Shown: positions 8,882 to 17,415, numbered from the stretch's first letter. The stretch is 64,000 nt of DNA from Variovorax paradoxus (GCF_009498455.1 NZ_CP045644.1:6079001-6143000), one strand, 5' to 3'. The notes: generated by a model from the letters alone, not told the origin. Numbers and translations are program-made.

Positions 8882-9898
8882 ATGCACATCGTCATCACCG
8901 GCGGCGCCGGCTTCCTGGGCGCGCGACTGGCCCGCACCCTGCTGGCCCTGGGGCCGTTGTCGCTCGCAGGCGCCCCCGCCCGCGACATCGCACGCATCAC
9001 GCTAGTCGACCGCGCACCGCCGCCACCCGACCTCGCGGCCAACCCGCGCATCGCAGCCGCCACCGGCGACCTCAACGCGCAACTGGCCGACGACGGCGCC
9101 ACCTTCTGGCGCGAGGCCGACGCGGTGTTCCACCTCGCGGCCGCCGTCAGCGGCGAATGCGAGGCCGACTTCGACCTCGGCATGCGCAGCAACTTCGCCG
9201 CCACGCACGGCCTGCTCGAAAAGCTGCGCGCGCTCGGCACGCGGCCGGTGCTGGTGTTCTCCAGTTCGCTCGCCGTGTTCGGCGATTCGCCCGAGCAGCC
9301 GCTGCCCGCGCTCATCGACGACCACACGCTGCCCACGCCGCAGACCAGCTACGGCATCCAGAAATTCATTGGCGAGCAGCTGGTGGCCGACTACACGCGC
9401 AAGGGCTTCGTGCGGGGGCGCAGCGTGCGCCTCATGACGGTGAGCGTGCGGCCCGGCCAGCCGAACGGCGCGGCCTCGGGCTTCTTCAGCGGCATGATCC
9501 GCGAGCCGCTCGCCGGCCTGCGCGCGGCCTGCCCCGTGCCCGACGAGACGCCCGTGGCCATCGCCTCGCCGGCCCGCACCATCGAAGGCATCGTGCGCGC
9601 CGCGGAGGCCGGCGATGCCGAATGGGGCCCGCGCACCGCGCTCAACCTGCCGTCGCTCGCCACCACCGTGGGCGAGATGGCCGCTGCGCTCGAACGCGTG
9701 GCCGGCCGCGCCGCCACCGACCTGCTCGACCGCACGCCCGACGCCGCCATCGGCCGCATCGTGAAGACCTGGCCGGGCCGCTTCGACACGCCGCGCGCCC
9801 GGGCCCTGGGCCTGGCGCCCGACGAGAGCTTCGACGCGGTAATTCGCGCCTACGTCCGTGAAAGTCCCGACGCGGTGAAACTGCTTATTCGTGCATAG
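8882..9898 (+). CDS. denD: NAD-dependent D-erythronate dehydrogenase-like epimerase-family SDR
   Basis: The ATG at 8882 is preceded by AAGGAG and gives 338 residues. The Rossmann motif TGGAGFLGARLA is at 6-17, and the extended-SDR catalytic pair is Tyr157/Lys161 in SYGIQK. The whole-length pattern, including SVRLMTVSVRPGQPNGAASGFFSGM, matches the D-erythronate dehydrogenase (DenD) group, which oxidises D-erythronate to 2-oxo-tetronate with NAD. A complete TRAP transporter starts 71 bases downstream, consistent with uptake and oxidation of a four-carbon sugar acid. The later enzymes of that pathway (OtnK, OtnC, OtnI) are not in this window, so the physiological substrate remains inferred. Confidence 0.8.
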   Translation: MHIVITGGAGFLGARLARTLLALGPLSLAGAPARDIARITLVDRAPPPPDLAANPRIAAATGDLNAQLADDGATFWREADAVFHLAAAVSGECEADFDLGMRSNFAATHGLLEKLRALGTRPVLVFSSSLAVFGDSPEQPLPALIDDHTLPTPQTSYGIQKFIGEQLVADYTRKGFVRGRSVRLMTVSVRPGQPNGAASGFFSGMIREPLAGLRAACPVPDETPVAIASPARTIEGIVRAAEAGDAEWGPRTALNLPSLATTVGEMAAALERVAGRAATDLLDRTPDAAIGRIVKTWPGRFDTPRARALGLAPDESFDAVIRAYVRESPDAVKLLIRA

Positions 9899-9969
9899 TC
9901 AATTCTTTGCGTGAAACCGGTCTCAGGCTGTTTTGCGCGCCCCCTTTTTTCACCCGAGGAGACAGACAA

Positions 9970-10941
9970 ATGAAGTTGACCCGACTGGCCGCCGGCCTGG
10001 TTCTGGGCATGGGCATGGCCTGCGCCGCTTTTGCGCAGACGACCATGAAGATCAGCATTTCCACCGCGCAGAACTCGCACCAGGGCGTGGCCATCGACAC
10101 CTTCGCCAAGGAAGTCGAAAAGCGCACGGGCGGCCGCTACAAGGTCCAGACCTTCTACAACGGCGCGCTCGGCGGCGAACGCGAGTCGATCGAAGCGGTG
10201 CAGCTGGGCACCCAGGAACTGGCCTTCTCGTCGACCGGCCCGATCCCCAACTTCGTGCCCGAGACCAAGATCCTCGACGTGCCCTTCCTGTTCCGCGACA
10301 AGGCGCATGCACGCGCCGTGCTCGACGGCCCCATCGGCCAGGAAATGCTGACCAAGTTCGACGCCAAGGGCTTCAAGGCGCTGGCATGGGCCGAGAACGG
10401 CTTCCGCCACATGACCAACAGCAAGCGCGACGTGAAGGCCCCCGAAGACCTCAAGGGCCTGAAGATGCGCACGATGGAAAACCCGGTGCACATCGCCGCC
10501 TACAAGGGCTTCGGCATCGTGACCACGCCGATGGCCTTCCCCGAGGTGTTCACGGCACTGCAGCAGGGCACGGTCGACGGCCAGGAGAACCCGCTGCCGG
10601 TGATCATCTCGGCCAAGTTCGACCAGGTGCAAAAGCACCTCTCGCTGACCGGCCACGTCTACTCGCCCTGCATCTTCGTGATGAACAAGGGCACCTTCGA
10701 CAAGCTGAGCGCGGCCGACAAGCAGGCTTTCCTCGACGCCGCCAAGGAAGGCACCAAGGCCAACCGTGCGCGCGTGGACGAAGACGACGCCAAGGGCGTG
10801 GCCGACCTGCGCGCCAAGGGCATGACCGTGATCGACAACGTCGACAAGGCCAAGTTCGTGGCGGCGCTGACGCCAGTCAATGCCCAGTTCGAAAAGGACT
10901 TCGGCAAGGCCAACCTGGACAAGATCCGCAACTTCAAGTAA
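9970..10941 (+). CDS. dctP: TRAP transporter solute-binding protein (DctP family)
   Basis: The start is the ATG at 9970, preceded by GAGGAG; an upstream in-frame ATG at 9907 has no such site. A signal peptide (MKLTRLAAGLVLGMGMACAA, cleaved near AFA-Q) precedes the binding protein of about 300 residues. The conserved DctP segment GLKMRTMENPVHIAAY contains the Arg that salt-bridges a substrate carboxylate. The protein captures an organic acid in the periplasm and delivers it to the DctQ-DctM membrane complex. The dctQ and dctM genes follow after a hairpin, and the DenD-like enzyme precedes it, which suggests a hydroxy-acid ligand. Confidence 0.94.
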   Translation: MKLTRLAAGLVLGMGMACAAFAQTTMKISISTAQNSHQGVAIDTFAKEVEKRTGGRYKVQTFYNGALGGERESIEAVQLGTQELAFSSTGPIPNFVPETKILDVPFLFRDKAHARAVLDGPIGQEMLTKFDAKGFKALAWAENGFRHMTNSKRDVKAPEDLKGLKMRTMENPVHIAAYKGFGIVTTPMAFPEVFTALQQGTVDGQENPLPVIISAKFDQVQKHLSLTGHVYSPCIFVMNKGTFDKLSAADKQAFLDAAKEGTKANRARVDEDDAKGVADLRAKGMTVIDNVDKAKFVAALTPVNAQFEKDFGKANLDKIRNFK

Positions 10942-10974
10942 CTCCCCGGCGGCTGTCCTCCTGACAGCGTCGAT

Positions 10975-11006
10975 GCCCGCCCAGCTTTGTCTGGCGGGCT
11001 TTTTTC
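10975..11006 (+). terminator. Intercistronic hairpin after dctP (attenuator-like)
   Basis: The segment GCCCGCCCAG-CTTTGT-CTGGCGGGC followed by TTTTTT forms a GC-rich stem of about nine pairs with one bulged C and a six-base loop. It lies between dctP and dctQ, where a partial terminator would keep the binding protein more abundant than the membrane subunits. dctQ follows without an obvious new promoter. Confidence 0.75.
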
Positions 11007-11056
11007 GTTGAGAACCCGAAGAAACCGAAAAAACCGAACCATGCGAGCTGTTGTGT

Positions 11057-11551
11057 ATGAAAGATAAATTCCTCGGCATCGAGCGCTGGACCACCGGCGT
11101 GTCGATGGTCGCAGCCTGCCTGATGCTGGTGATCGCCTCGGCGCTGGGCGTGTTCCAGATCGTCACCCGCTTCGTGCTGGAGCAACCCGCCGAATGGAGC
11201 GAGATCCTGATCCGCGTGAGCCTGATCTGGATGGTGTTCCTGGGCATTCCGATGGCCTTCCGCCAGGGCGCGATGGTCAGCGTCGACGTGCTCTACCGCT
11301 GGAGTTCGCCGCGCCTGCGCCGCGTGCTCGACGCCGTGGTGGCGCTGGCCGCACTGGCGCTGATGCTGGTCATTCTGTGGTGGGGCTGGGACTACGCGAT
11401 GCGCGGGCGCGTGCAGTCGATGGCCGGCCTCGAAAGCCTGTCGATGGTGTGGGCCTACCTGGCGCTGCCCGTCGGTTCCGTGTTCTGTCTGTTCGGCATT
11501 GCCGGCAATTTTCTCGATCCCAAGCGGCTTGAGCTGGAGACCGCGCAATGA
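11057..11551 (+). CDS. dctQ: TRAP transporter small membrane subunit (DctQ family)
   Basis: The 164-residue protein has four membrane helices and the family segments FVLEQPAEWSEILIRVSLIW and GIPMAFRQGAMVSVD, which are characteristic of DctQ. It forms the sodium-dependent TRAP permease with DctM in the inner membrane. ATG 11057 is preferred over the TTG at 11051 because it gives the standard MKDKFLGIERW start. The gene ends in an ATGA overlap with dctM, so the two membrane subunits are translationally coupled. Confidence 0.93.
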   Translation: MKDKFLGIERWTTGVSMVAACLMLVIASALGVFQIVTRFVLEQPAEWSEILIRVSLIWMVFLGIPMAFRQGAMVSVDVLYRWSSPRLRRVLDAVVALAALALMLVILWWGWDYAMRGRVQSMAGLESLSMVWAYLALPVGSVFCLFGIAGNFLDPKRLELETAQ

Positions 11552-12825
11552 GCGTCGTGATGGTTGCAACGATGGTGCTGTGTTTTGCACTGTCGGTGTC
11601 GGTGGCCGTGTCCATCGGTCTGGCGTCGATCCTGGGCATCCAGGTGACGAACGCCAACATGCTGATCTCCGTGAAGGAGATGTTCAATTCGATCAACAAG
11701 TTTCCGCTGGCGGCCATTCCGTTCTTCATCCTGGCCGGCAACCTGATGGAAACCGGCGGCATCTCGCGCCGACTGGTCGAGTTCGCCAAGAGCATCGTGG
11801 GCGGCGTGCAGGGCGGCCTGCCGATGACCTGCGTGCTGACCTGCATGATCTTCGCGGCGGTGTCGGGCTCGTCGGTGGCCACCACCTTCGCCATTGGCGC
11901 CATCCTGATCCCGGCGCTCATCAAGCACGGCTACCCCACGTCGTACGCGGCCGCGCTGCAGGCCACGAGCGCCGAGCTGGGCGTGATCATTCCGCCGTCG
12001 ATTCCGATGATCCTGTACGGCGTGAGCGCCGAAGTCTCGATCGGCGAGCTGTTCATCGCGGGCTTCGGCCCCGGCATCCTGATCAGCGGGGCACTCATGC
12101 TCTTCGTGTGGGTCTACTGCAAGTGGAAGGGCTGGGGCAAGACCGACGGCGACGGCCGCATGCCTTTCGGGCGTGCGCTGTGGCAGGCCGGCTGGGCGCT
12201 CTTGATGCCGGTGATCATCCTGGGTGGCATCTACGGCGGCATCTTCACGCCGACCGAAGCCTCGGCGGTGGCGGTGTTCTACGCGCTCGTCGTGGGCATG
12301 GTGATCTATCGCGAGATCAAGATCACCGACCTGTTCGCGATCCTGCGCAAGTCGGTGCTGTCGTCGGCGGTGATCATGTTCATCATCGCCAACGCCGGCC
12401 TGTTCGCGTTCCTGATCACGCGCGCCGGCGTGCCCGACGCCATCGGCCACTGGCTGCAGGACGTGCTGAAGTCGCCCGCGATGTTCCTGCTGGGCGTGAA
12501 CGCGGCGCTGTTCGTGATCGGCATGTTCATCGAGACCAGCGCGGCCATCATCGTGCTGGCGCCGATCCTTGCGCCGGTGGCGGTGCATTTCGGCGTCGAC
12601 CCGGTGCACTTCGGCCTGATCATGGTGGTGAACCTGGCGCTGGGCATGATCACCCCGCCCTTCGGCGTGAACCTGTTCGCGGCCTGTACGGTGGCGCGCA
12701 TCTCGCTCGACCGGATCGTGAGGCACCTGATCCCGTTCGTGCTGGTGATCCTGGGCTGCCTGCTCATCATCACGTACGTGCCCTGGGTCTCGCTGTCGCT
12801 GCGCGACCTGGTCTACAGCCGGTAG
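11548..12825 (+). CDS. dctM: TRAP transporter large permease (DctM family)
   Basis: The 425-residue polytopic membrane protein has the DctM hallmarks: KFPLAAIPFFILAGNLMETGG near residue 52, GSSVATTFAIGAILIPALI near 110, ELGVIIPPSIPMILYG near 145, and a second-half repeat ending in NLALGMITPPFGVNLF. It is the transport subunit of the TRAP system and works with DctQ and the dctP product in sodium-driven uptake of a carboxylate. The length is normal. The start overlaps the dctQ stop by four bases. A long perfect hairpin lies 23 bases after the stop. Confidence 0.95.
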   Translation: MSVVMVATMVLCFALSVSVAVSIGLASILGIQVTNANMLISVKEMFNSINKFPLAAIPFFILAGNLMETGGISRRLVEFAKSIVGGVQGGLPMTCVLTCMIFAAVSGSSVATTFAIGAILIPALIKHGYPTSYAAALQATSAELGVIIPPSIPMILYGVSAEVSIGELFIAGFGPGILISGALMLFVWVYCKWKGWGKTDGDGRMPFGRALWQAGWALLMPVIILGGIYGGIFTPTEASAVAVFYALVVGMVIYREIKITDLFAILRKSVLSSAVIMFIIANAGLFAFLITRAGVPDAIGHWLQDVLKSPAMFLLGVNAALFVIGMFIETSAAIIVLAPILAPVAVHFGVDPVHFGLIMVVNLALGMITPPFGVNLFAACTVARISLDRIVRHLIPFVLVILGCLLIITYVPWVSLSLRDLVYSR

Positions 12826-12848
12826 ACGCAGGCACCACGCCCACCCGC

Positions 12849-12884
12849 ACACGGCGGGCGGCCTTCGCGGGCCGCCCGCCGTGT
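12849..12884. terminator. Long perfect hairpin between dctM and the araC-like gene
   Basis: A 15-bp perfect stem (ACACGGCGGGCGGCC / GGCCGCCCGCCGTGT) with a six-base loop lies between two convergent genes. The T-tract is short (CGTTT), so it is probably a bidirectional terminator or an RNA-stabilising end and not a textbook intrinsic terminator. Confidence 0.75.
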
Positions 12885-12888
12885 CGTT

Positions 12889-13674
12889 TCAGCGCTTCGG
12901 TTCCTGCTGCAGGTACTGGCTCGGCGGCATGCCGAGCGTGCGGCGGAACATCGCGGTGAAGGCGCTCGGGCTCTCGTAGCCGTGTGCCAGCGCCACCTCC
13001 AGGATCGACGCGCCCGCGGCCAGGCGCGGGAGGCTCAGCAGCAGCCGCGCCTGGCGGCACCACGCACCGAAGGTCATGCCGGTCTCGCGTTCGAACAGCC
13101 GCGCCAGCGTGCGCGCGTTCATGTGCAGCCGCGCGGCCCAGCCGTCGAGCGTGGCGGGCTGCGCGGGGTCGCGGATGAGCGCTTCGCACAGCGCGGCCAG
13201 GCGCGCGTGGCGCGGCATCGGCACATGCAGCGACAGCGCGGGCGCAGCCTCGATCTCGTCGAGGATCAGCTCCATCACGCGCTCGTCGCGCCCGCCCGGC
13301 GGGTAGTCGAGCGGCAGCGACACGGCCGCGACGATCAGCTCGCGCAACAGCGCCCCCACATGGATCACGCGGCAGTCGGTGCCCAGGTCGGCGCGCGTGC
13401 CGGGCTCGACGAAGACCGTGCGCATCTTGACCTCGCGCGCCATGCGCAGCTGGTGCGTCATGCCGGGCGGCACCCAGACGCCGCGCCCCGGCGGCACCAC
13501 CCAGCTGCCGGCCGCGGCGCTGACCATCATCACGCCCGAGATCGCATGGATGAGCTGGCCGCGGCGGTGCGCATGCGGCGGAATGAAGGCGTCGCCCGCC
13601 GGATCGGTGGCCAGCACGGCCACGGCGCGCGGGGTCGACTCGCCTTCTTCGGGGCGCAAGTTCAGTTTGTCCAT
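12889..13674 (-). CDS. AraC-family transcriptional regulator with cupin sensor
   Basis: The N-terminal half is a cupin-like barrel (FIPPHAHRRGQLIHA near 30-45 and WVVPPGRGVWVPPG near 60-73), and the C-terminal half holds two helix-turn-helix motifs (TLDGWAARLHMNARTLARLF and ILEVALAHGYESPSAFTAMF). This is the usual arrangement of AraC/XylS regulators that hold a ligand in the cupin. The chosen start is the ATG at 13674; another ATG at 13695 would add seven residues. It is divergent from the MFS gene at 13784 with a 109-base gap, the classical layout for a local regulator of the adjacent exporter. The ligand is unknown. Confidence 0.88.
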   Translation of the reverse strand: MDKLNLRPEEGESTPRAVAVLATDPAGDAFIPPHAHRRGQLIHAISGVMMVSAAAGSWVVPPGRGVWVPPGMTHQLRMAREVKMRTVFVEPGTRADLGTDCRVIHVGALLRELIVAAVSLPLDYPPGGRDERVMELILDEIEAAPALSLHVPMPRHARLAALCEALIRDPAQPATLDGWAARLHMNARTLARLFERETGMTFGAWCRQARLLLSLPRLAAGASILEVALAHGYESPSAFTAMFRRTLGMPPSQYLQQEPKR

Positions 13675-13783
13675 TTCACGACGATGTTTGCACATTCATA
13701 GCGAGAACATCTTTCCGTGTCTTCCTACGATGGCTTTTCACCCTCTTTTTCTCCCATCGGACATCGAAGAAAGAAGCCATCGA

Positions 13784-14977
13784 ATGAACACGCGCCGACT
13801 CGGGCTGCTCACCGGCACCCATGCCGTCAACGACCTCTACCAGGGCCTCGTGCCCGCGCTGCTGCCCTTCATGGTGCTGGAACGCGGCTACAGCTACACG
13901 GCCGTGAGCGGCCTGATGCTGGCGGCCACCGGGCTGTCGAGCGTGGTGCAGCCGCTGTTCGGCCTGTACGCCGACCGCCACCCGCGCGCCTGGCTGGTGC
14001 CCGTGGGCTTCCTGGTGGCGGCGCTGGGCGTGGTGCTGGCGGGCCTGAGCCAGAGCTACCTGCTGACCTGGATCGCGGTCGCGCTGTGCGGGCTGGGCAT
14101 CGCGGCCTACCACCCGCCCGCCACCGTGGCGGCGCGCGCGGCCGGGGGCGCGTCGCAGAAAGCGATGAGCGTGTTCTCGGTGGGCGGCACCATCGGCGCC
14201 TCGTTCGCGCCCGTGCTGGCGGCCACGGTGGTGGGCGGCGGCAGCCTGTCGCGCAGCTACCTGCTGGGCATTCCTGCGGTGGCGATGGGCGTGGTGTGGG
14301 TCGCGGTGAACGCGCGGCGCGGTGCCGTCGCCAGCCACGCGGCCGCCGCGGCGGCGCGCGCCGCGCAGGCCCGCACCCAGGTGCTGAAACCGCACAACGA
14401 CTGGCGCGCCTTCAGCCTGCTGGTCGCGACCATCGTGGGCTGGTCGATCCCGTACGTCACGGTGCTGTCGATGCTCTCGCTGCGCATCACGCGCGACCTG
14501 CACGGCACCACCTTCCAGGGCGCCGCGGCGCTCACCGCCTTCACTGCAGCGGGTGCCGTGGGCACGCTGGCCGGCGGCTGGCTCGGCGACCGCATCGGGC
14601 GCATGGGCACGATTCGCTGCGGCTACCTGCTCGCGCTGCCGGCGATGGCGGGCCTCGTGCTCGCGTCGACCCCGGGCGCAGCGCTGGCCTGCACCGCGTG
14701 GCTTGGCATGAGCATGTTCCTGCCCTTCGCCGCGCAGGTGACGCTCGCGCAGGACTACCTGCCGCGCAACCCGGCCACCGCCAGCGGCATCACGCTCGGG
14801 CTCGCGCTCTCGGTCGGCGGGCTGGTGTCGCCGCTGTTCGGCCTGCTGTCGGACGCACGCGGGCTCGGCGTGACGCTCACGGTGGTGTTGTGCGTGCTGT
14901 GCGTTGCGACCGTGCTGGCCTTGCGGCTTCGCAACCGCGCGGTGCAGGTGATGGCGGGCGAGGCTGCTGCGGCCTGA
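13784..14977 (+). CDS. MFS transporter, fosmidomycin-resistance (Fsr) type
   Basis: The 397-residue protein has twelve predicted helices. Its opening segment (TGTHAVNDLYQGLVPALLPFM) and loop GIAAYHPPATVAARAAGG match the Fsr/YfkF branch of the major facilitator superfamily, proton-driven exporters of small antibiotics or metabolites. An MFS loop motif (GGWLGDRIGRMGT) begins the second half. The start at 13784 gives the standard N-terminus. The divergent AraC gene probably regulates it. The substrate cannot be deduced. Confidence 0.88.
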   Translation: MNTRRLGLLTGTHAVNDLYQGLVPALLPFMVLERGYSYTAVSGLMLAATGLSSVVQPLFGLYADRHPRAWLVPVGFLVAALGVVLAGLSQSYLLTWIAVALCGLGIAAYHPPATVAARAAGGASQKAMSVFSVGGTIGASFAPVLAATVVGGGSLSRSYLLGIPAVAMGVVWVAVNARRGAVASHAAAAAARAAQARTQVLKPHNDWRAFSLLVATIVGWSIPYVTVLSMLSLRITRDLHGTTFQGAAALTAFTAAGAVGTLAGGWLGDRIGRMGTIRCGYLLALPAMAGLVLASTPGAALACTAWLGMSMFLPFAAQVTLAQDYLPRNPATASGITLGLALSVGGLVSPLFGLLSDARGLGVTLTVVLCVLCVATVLALRLRNRAVQVMAGEAAAA

Positions 14978-15000
14978 CCCCAACCCCGCGCCTCTCGTGC

Positions 15001-15086
15001 GCAGGGCACCGGGTGCTTCTCGCAGCGAAATCAAGGAGGAGCCGAAGGCGGGGGACATTCGCGGAGAGAAGTACCCGGTGTCCTGT
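15001..15086. repeat. Large palindromic intergenic repeat element
   Basis: The arms 15001-15021 and 15066-15086 are complementary over 21 bases, with only three mismatches, all of which are G-U pairs in plus-strand RNA. The stem can continue inward through GCGAA (15025-15029) and TTCGC (15058-15062), leaving a loop of about 28 bases that contains GGAGGAGCCGAAGGCGGGGG. It lies 23 bases after the MFS stop and 140 bases before the next gene and does not encode a protein. It looks like a dispersed structured repeat of the REP/BIME kind; other copies outside the window were not checked. Confidence 0.7.
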
Positions 15087-15226
15087 GCACACGCCTGAAC
15101 AACGGACCACCGAAATCCGTGGGCCATTCAACGCCGCGCGCGCCCTCTTTCACTGCCAGAATCGACGCAAGCTTCGACGTCGAGCCTGACAGACAAGAAG
15201 AAGGAAAGAGGAAGGAGAAGGACGCC

Positions 15227-15706
15227 ATGCACCGAATCGTCGCCCAAGGGAGCAGCCTTGCCGCCGCCGGCCTGCTGGCCACCGCCGGTTTCGCGGCCCC
15301 GCCGGCCGCCGCGCCTGTGCCGTCGTCTGCGGCAGCACCCGTCGTTGCCGCGAGCCCCGTCGCCCATCTCGCTGAAGTGGAAGCCGCGGTGCGCGCCTGG
15401 GCCGCGGCCTGGTCCGCGCGCGACGTGGAGCGCTACCTCGCCGCCTACGCGCCCGACTTCACCCCCGCGCGCGGCCAGACCCGCGAACGCTGGGAGGCCG
15501 ACCGGCGCGCCCGCATCACGGGCAAGTCGCGCATCAGCGTGGGCATCGAGGGGCTGGTGATCAGCATCCAGGGCACGTCGGCCAGCGCGGAGTTCCGGCA
15601 GGTCTATCGCGCCGATGCGCTCACCGAAACCGACCGCAAGACACTCGAGCTGCAACGCATGGGCACGCGCTGGCTGATCCGCAAGGAAAACAGCGCGGGC
15701 AACTGA
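15227..15706 (+). CDS. Exported NTF2-like (SnoaL-fold, Cds6-type) protein
   Basis: The ATG at 15227 has an AAGGAGAAGG purine run upstream and encodes 159 residues. A signal peptide and Ala/Pro-rich linker (about 1-45) precede an NTF2-like domain of about 105 residues containing AVRAWAAAWSARDVERYLAAYAPDF and a closing strand TLELQRMGTRWLIRKE. The pattern matches the Cds6-type domain attached to L,D-transpeptidase or TPR proteins in betaproteobacteria. Small ligand binding or an accessory cell-wall role in the periplasm is possible but unproven. It is monocistronic. Confidence 0.78.
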   Translation: MHRIVAQGSSLAAAGLLATAGFAAPPAAAPVPSSAAAPVVAASPVAHLAEVEAAVRAWAAAWSARDVERYLAAYAPDFTPARGQTRERWEADRRARITGKSRISVGIEGLVISIQGTSASAEFRQVYRADALTETDRKTLELQRMGTRWLIRKENSAGN

Positions 15707-15802
15707 TCCGCGCCGCCATTTCCCTGTAAGGCAAATGGTTCACGAAGGTGTCACCACTTGCAACGATGCTGCAGCCTTCGACCTCCGAAAGCTGTGGCTG
15801 CC

Positions 15803-16339
15803 ATGTTCCCCACCAAGACCGAGAAGGCCCGCGACGAACTCCAGGCCGGGCAGCGCACGCTCAGCCAGCGTGAGCGCGCCCTGCTGCTCATGGCCGACGG
15901 GCGGCGCTCGCTGACCGACTTCAGCCCGCTGTTCCCGAGCCGCGGCGAGGCCGAGCAGGCGATCCAGGGCCTGATGCAGCGCGGCTACCTCCAGGACGCG
16001 CGGCCGGTGCCGGTCCAACCGCCGCCCGCTCCCACGTCCGCTCCGACCGCCGAGCCGATCCAGGTCGCCACGTCGGCCGACAGCTTCGACGGCAAGCGCT
16101 CGCTGGCCACCACGCGCATGTTCCTGTTCGACATCTGCGAGCGCATGTTCGTGCGCCGTGACCCGCGATTCGCCAACCAGATGCGCGACGCCCTGCGCGA
16201 GGCGCGCGACCGCGAGGCCATGCTGACCATCGCTGCGCTCATGCTCTCCGAGATCGAGAAGGCCGCCGGCCCCGAGCGCGCCGACTCGCTGCGCGAGCGC
16301 ATCGACAAGCTGCTGCCGCTGGCCGAAACCGTGCACTGA
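15803..16339 (+). CDS. Conserved hypothetical cytoplasmic protein
   Basis: The likely start is ATG 15803 (MFPTKTEKARDELQAGQRTLSQ), giving 178 residues. The first 65 residues resemble a small winged-helix-like fold (LSQRERALLLMADGRRSLTDFSPLF followed by EAEQAIQGLMQRGYLQ). A Pro-rich linker (about 68-85) leads to a helical C-terminal half. No enzyme motif is present. The arrangement suggests a signalling or regulatory adaptor, but this is only a structural impression. It lies 94 bases before the amidase gene on the same strand. Confidence 0.7.
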   Translation: MFPTKTEKARDELQAGQRTLSQRERALLLMADGRRSLTDFSPLFPSRGEAEQAIQGLMQRGYLQDARPVPVQPPPAPTSAPTAEPIQVATSADSFDGKRSLATTRMFLFDICERMFVRRDPRFANQMRDALREARDREAMLTIAALMLSEIEKAAGPERADSLRERIDKLLPLAETVH

Positions 16340-16433
16340 ACCTGGCGGCTGCGGGTCGCCATCCCTCAACCAGGGGACGCGGGCCCCCGGGGCTGCTTGC
16401 TAGAACCCAACTCCCAAAACAAGGAGGTTCAGC

Positions 16434-17111
16434 ATGCCGAGTCCGAAGAGCTATCACTTCACGCTTCCCAAGTCGAAACGACCGGGCGAAGTCTCCCTCA
16501 ACGAGCCGTGGTACCCCGGCGTGCAGCCCTACTGGCCGACGTGCACGACGAAGCGATCGGTCGATCCGATCATGGGCATCACCACGGTGGTCATTCACGC
16601 AACGGCCGGTGGGTCGTCTGCCGGCGCCATCTCGGTGATGAAAAAGCCGACCGATGCCGCCTCTTTCCACTGGCTGGTGCCCGATGAAGATGAGGACCAG
16701 CACGGCGAACTCGTCTGGGCCTGCGTGCCGGAGGCGCTCGCGGCATGGCACGTGCGCAATGCGGCCTCGCATCCCGATGTGAACGACGGCGCCAGGCGCG
16801 TCAACCACTGGTCGCTTGGCATCGAGGTCGTGAACAAGCAGGAGCTCGACCCGTTCTCCCCTTGGCAAGTCGAGATCACGGCCCGCATCGTTCGCCATTG
16901 CTGGGCCAAGTACCCCAACCTCGCCCACGTGGTCTCGCACGCCAAGCTGGACCCGGACCGCCGCACCGATCCGGGCACCTTGTTCGATTGGGAGCGCTTC
17001 AAGCATCTGGTGCTGAACGGCGAGGCCGATGCCATTCCCGTGGCGGTCGCTTCCGCCAAGCCGCTCTCTGAACTGCCGGCGTCCGAGGCGCTGGGGTGCT
17101 GCCACACCTGA
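16434..17111 (+). CDS. N-acetylmuramoyl-L-alanine amidase (Amidase_2 fold)
   Basis: The ATG at 16434 follows AAGGAGG closely and gives 225 residues. The zinc amidase pattern is visible: first His in TTVVIHATAG (about 55), AWHVRNAASHPDVN, the NHWSLGIEVVN strand (catalytic Glu about 129), and second metal His in VVSHAKLDPDRRTDPG. Such enzymes cut the bond between muramic acid and L-Ala of peptidoglycan. No signal peptide is visible, and it is not next to phage genes or to the T6SS island, so it may be a cytoplasmic recycling enzyme, a domesticated endolysin or an effector without a recognised signal. Confidence 0.85.
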   Translation: MPSPKSYHFTLPKSKRPGEVSLNEPWYPGVQPYWPTCTTKRSVDPIMGITTVVIHATAGGSSAGAISVMKKPTDAASFHWLVPDEDEDQHGELVWACVPEALAAWHVRNAASHPDVNDGARRVNHWSLGIEVVNKQELDPFSPWQVEITARIVRHCWAKYPNLAHVVSHAKLDPDRRTDPGTLFDWERFKHLVLNGEADAIPVAVASAKPLSELPASEALGCCHT

Positions 17112-17167
17112 GGCCCCCACGAGCACTTCGACACCAGCCCCGGCCCCGCGATCCACTACACTCGCCG

Positions 17168-17362
17168 GGTCAGGAGAGAGCCCCGCATGACGGGGCCGCC
17201 GAAGGCGCAGGGGATCCCCGAACGCTCAGGCAAAAGGACTGACAAGACGCCGGCCACCACCGGCGTTTCCTTGCTGGAGAGAGGCCGTGGCATTGCATGC
17301 GGCCCACCGAAGGAGCAAACCCCGATCGTGGGGCGAATCTCTCAGGTAAAGCGGACAGCAGG
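17168..17362 (+). promoter_or_regulatory. Tandem glycine riboswitch upstream of gcvT
   Basis: Two glycine aptamers stand in series. Aptamer 1 (about 17168-17246) has CAGGAGAGAG, CCGCCGAAGGCGCA and CTCAGGCAAAAGGACTGAC; aptamer 2 (about 17274-17362) has TGGAGAGAGG, CCACCGAAGGAGCAA and CTCTCAGGTAAAGCGGACAG. These are the conserved core elements of the class. The linker contains a small hairpin (ACGCCGG 17247-17253 with CCGGCGT 17260-17266). The element ends 54 bases before the gcvT start and would switch on glycine cleavage genes when glycine is plentiful, the usual role of gcv riboswitches. Confidence 0.95.
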
Positions 17363-17415
17363 GGTGGCCCGTGGCGTTGCAGCCATGGATTTCGACTGCC
17401 CCTTTGGAGTGCCCC

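Noticed and set aside
15803..17111. Small gene and amidase considered as a prophage remnant
   Set aside because: No holin, spanin, integrase, capsid or tail gene is nearby, and composition matches the surroundings.
17371..17415. Earlier GTG start for gcvT at 17371
   Set aside because: It lies nine bases behind the second aptamer without a ribosome-binding site, while GTG 17416 has GGAG at good spacing and gives the normal N-terminus.
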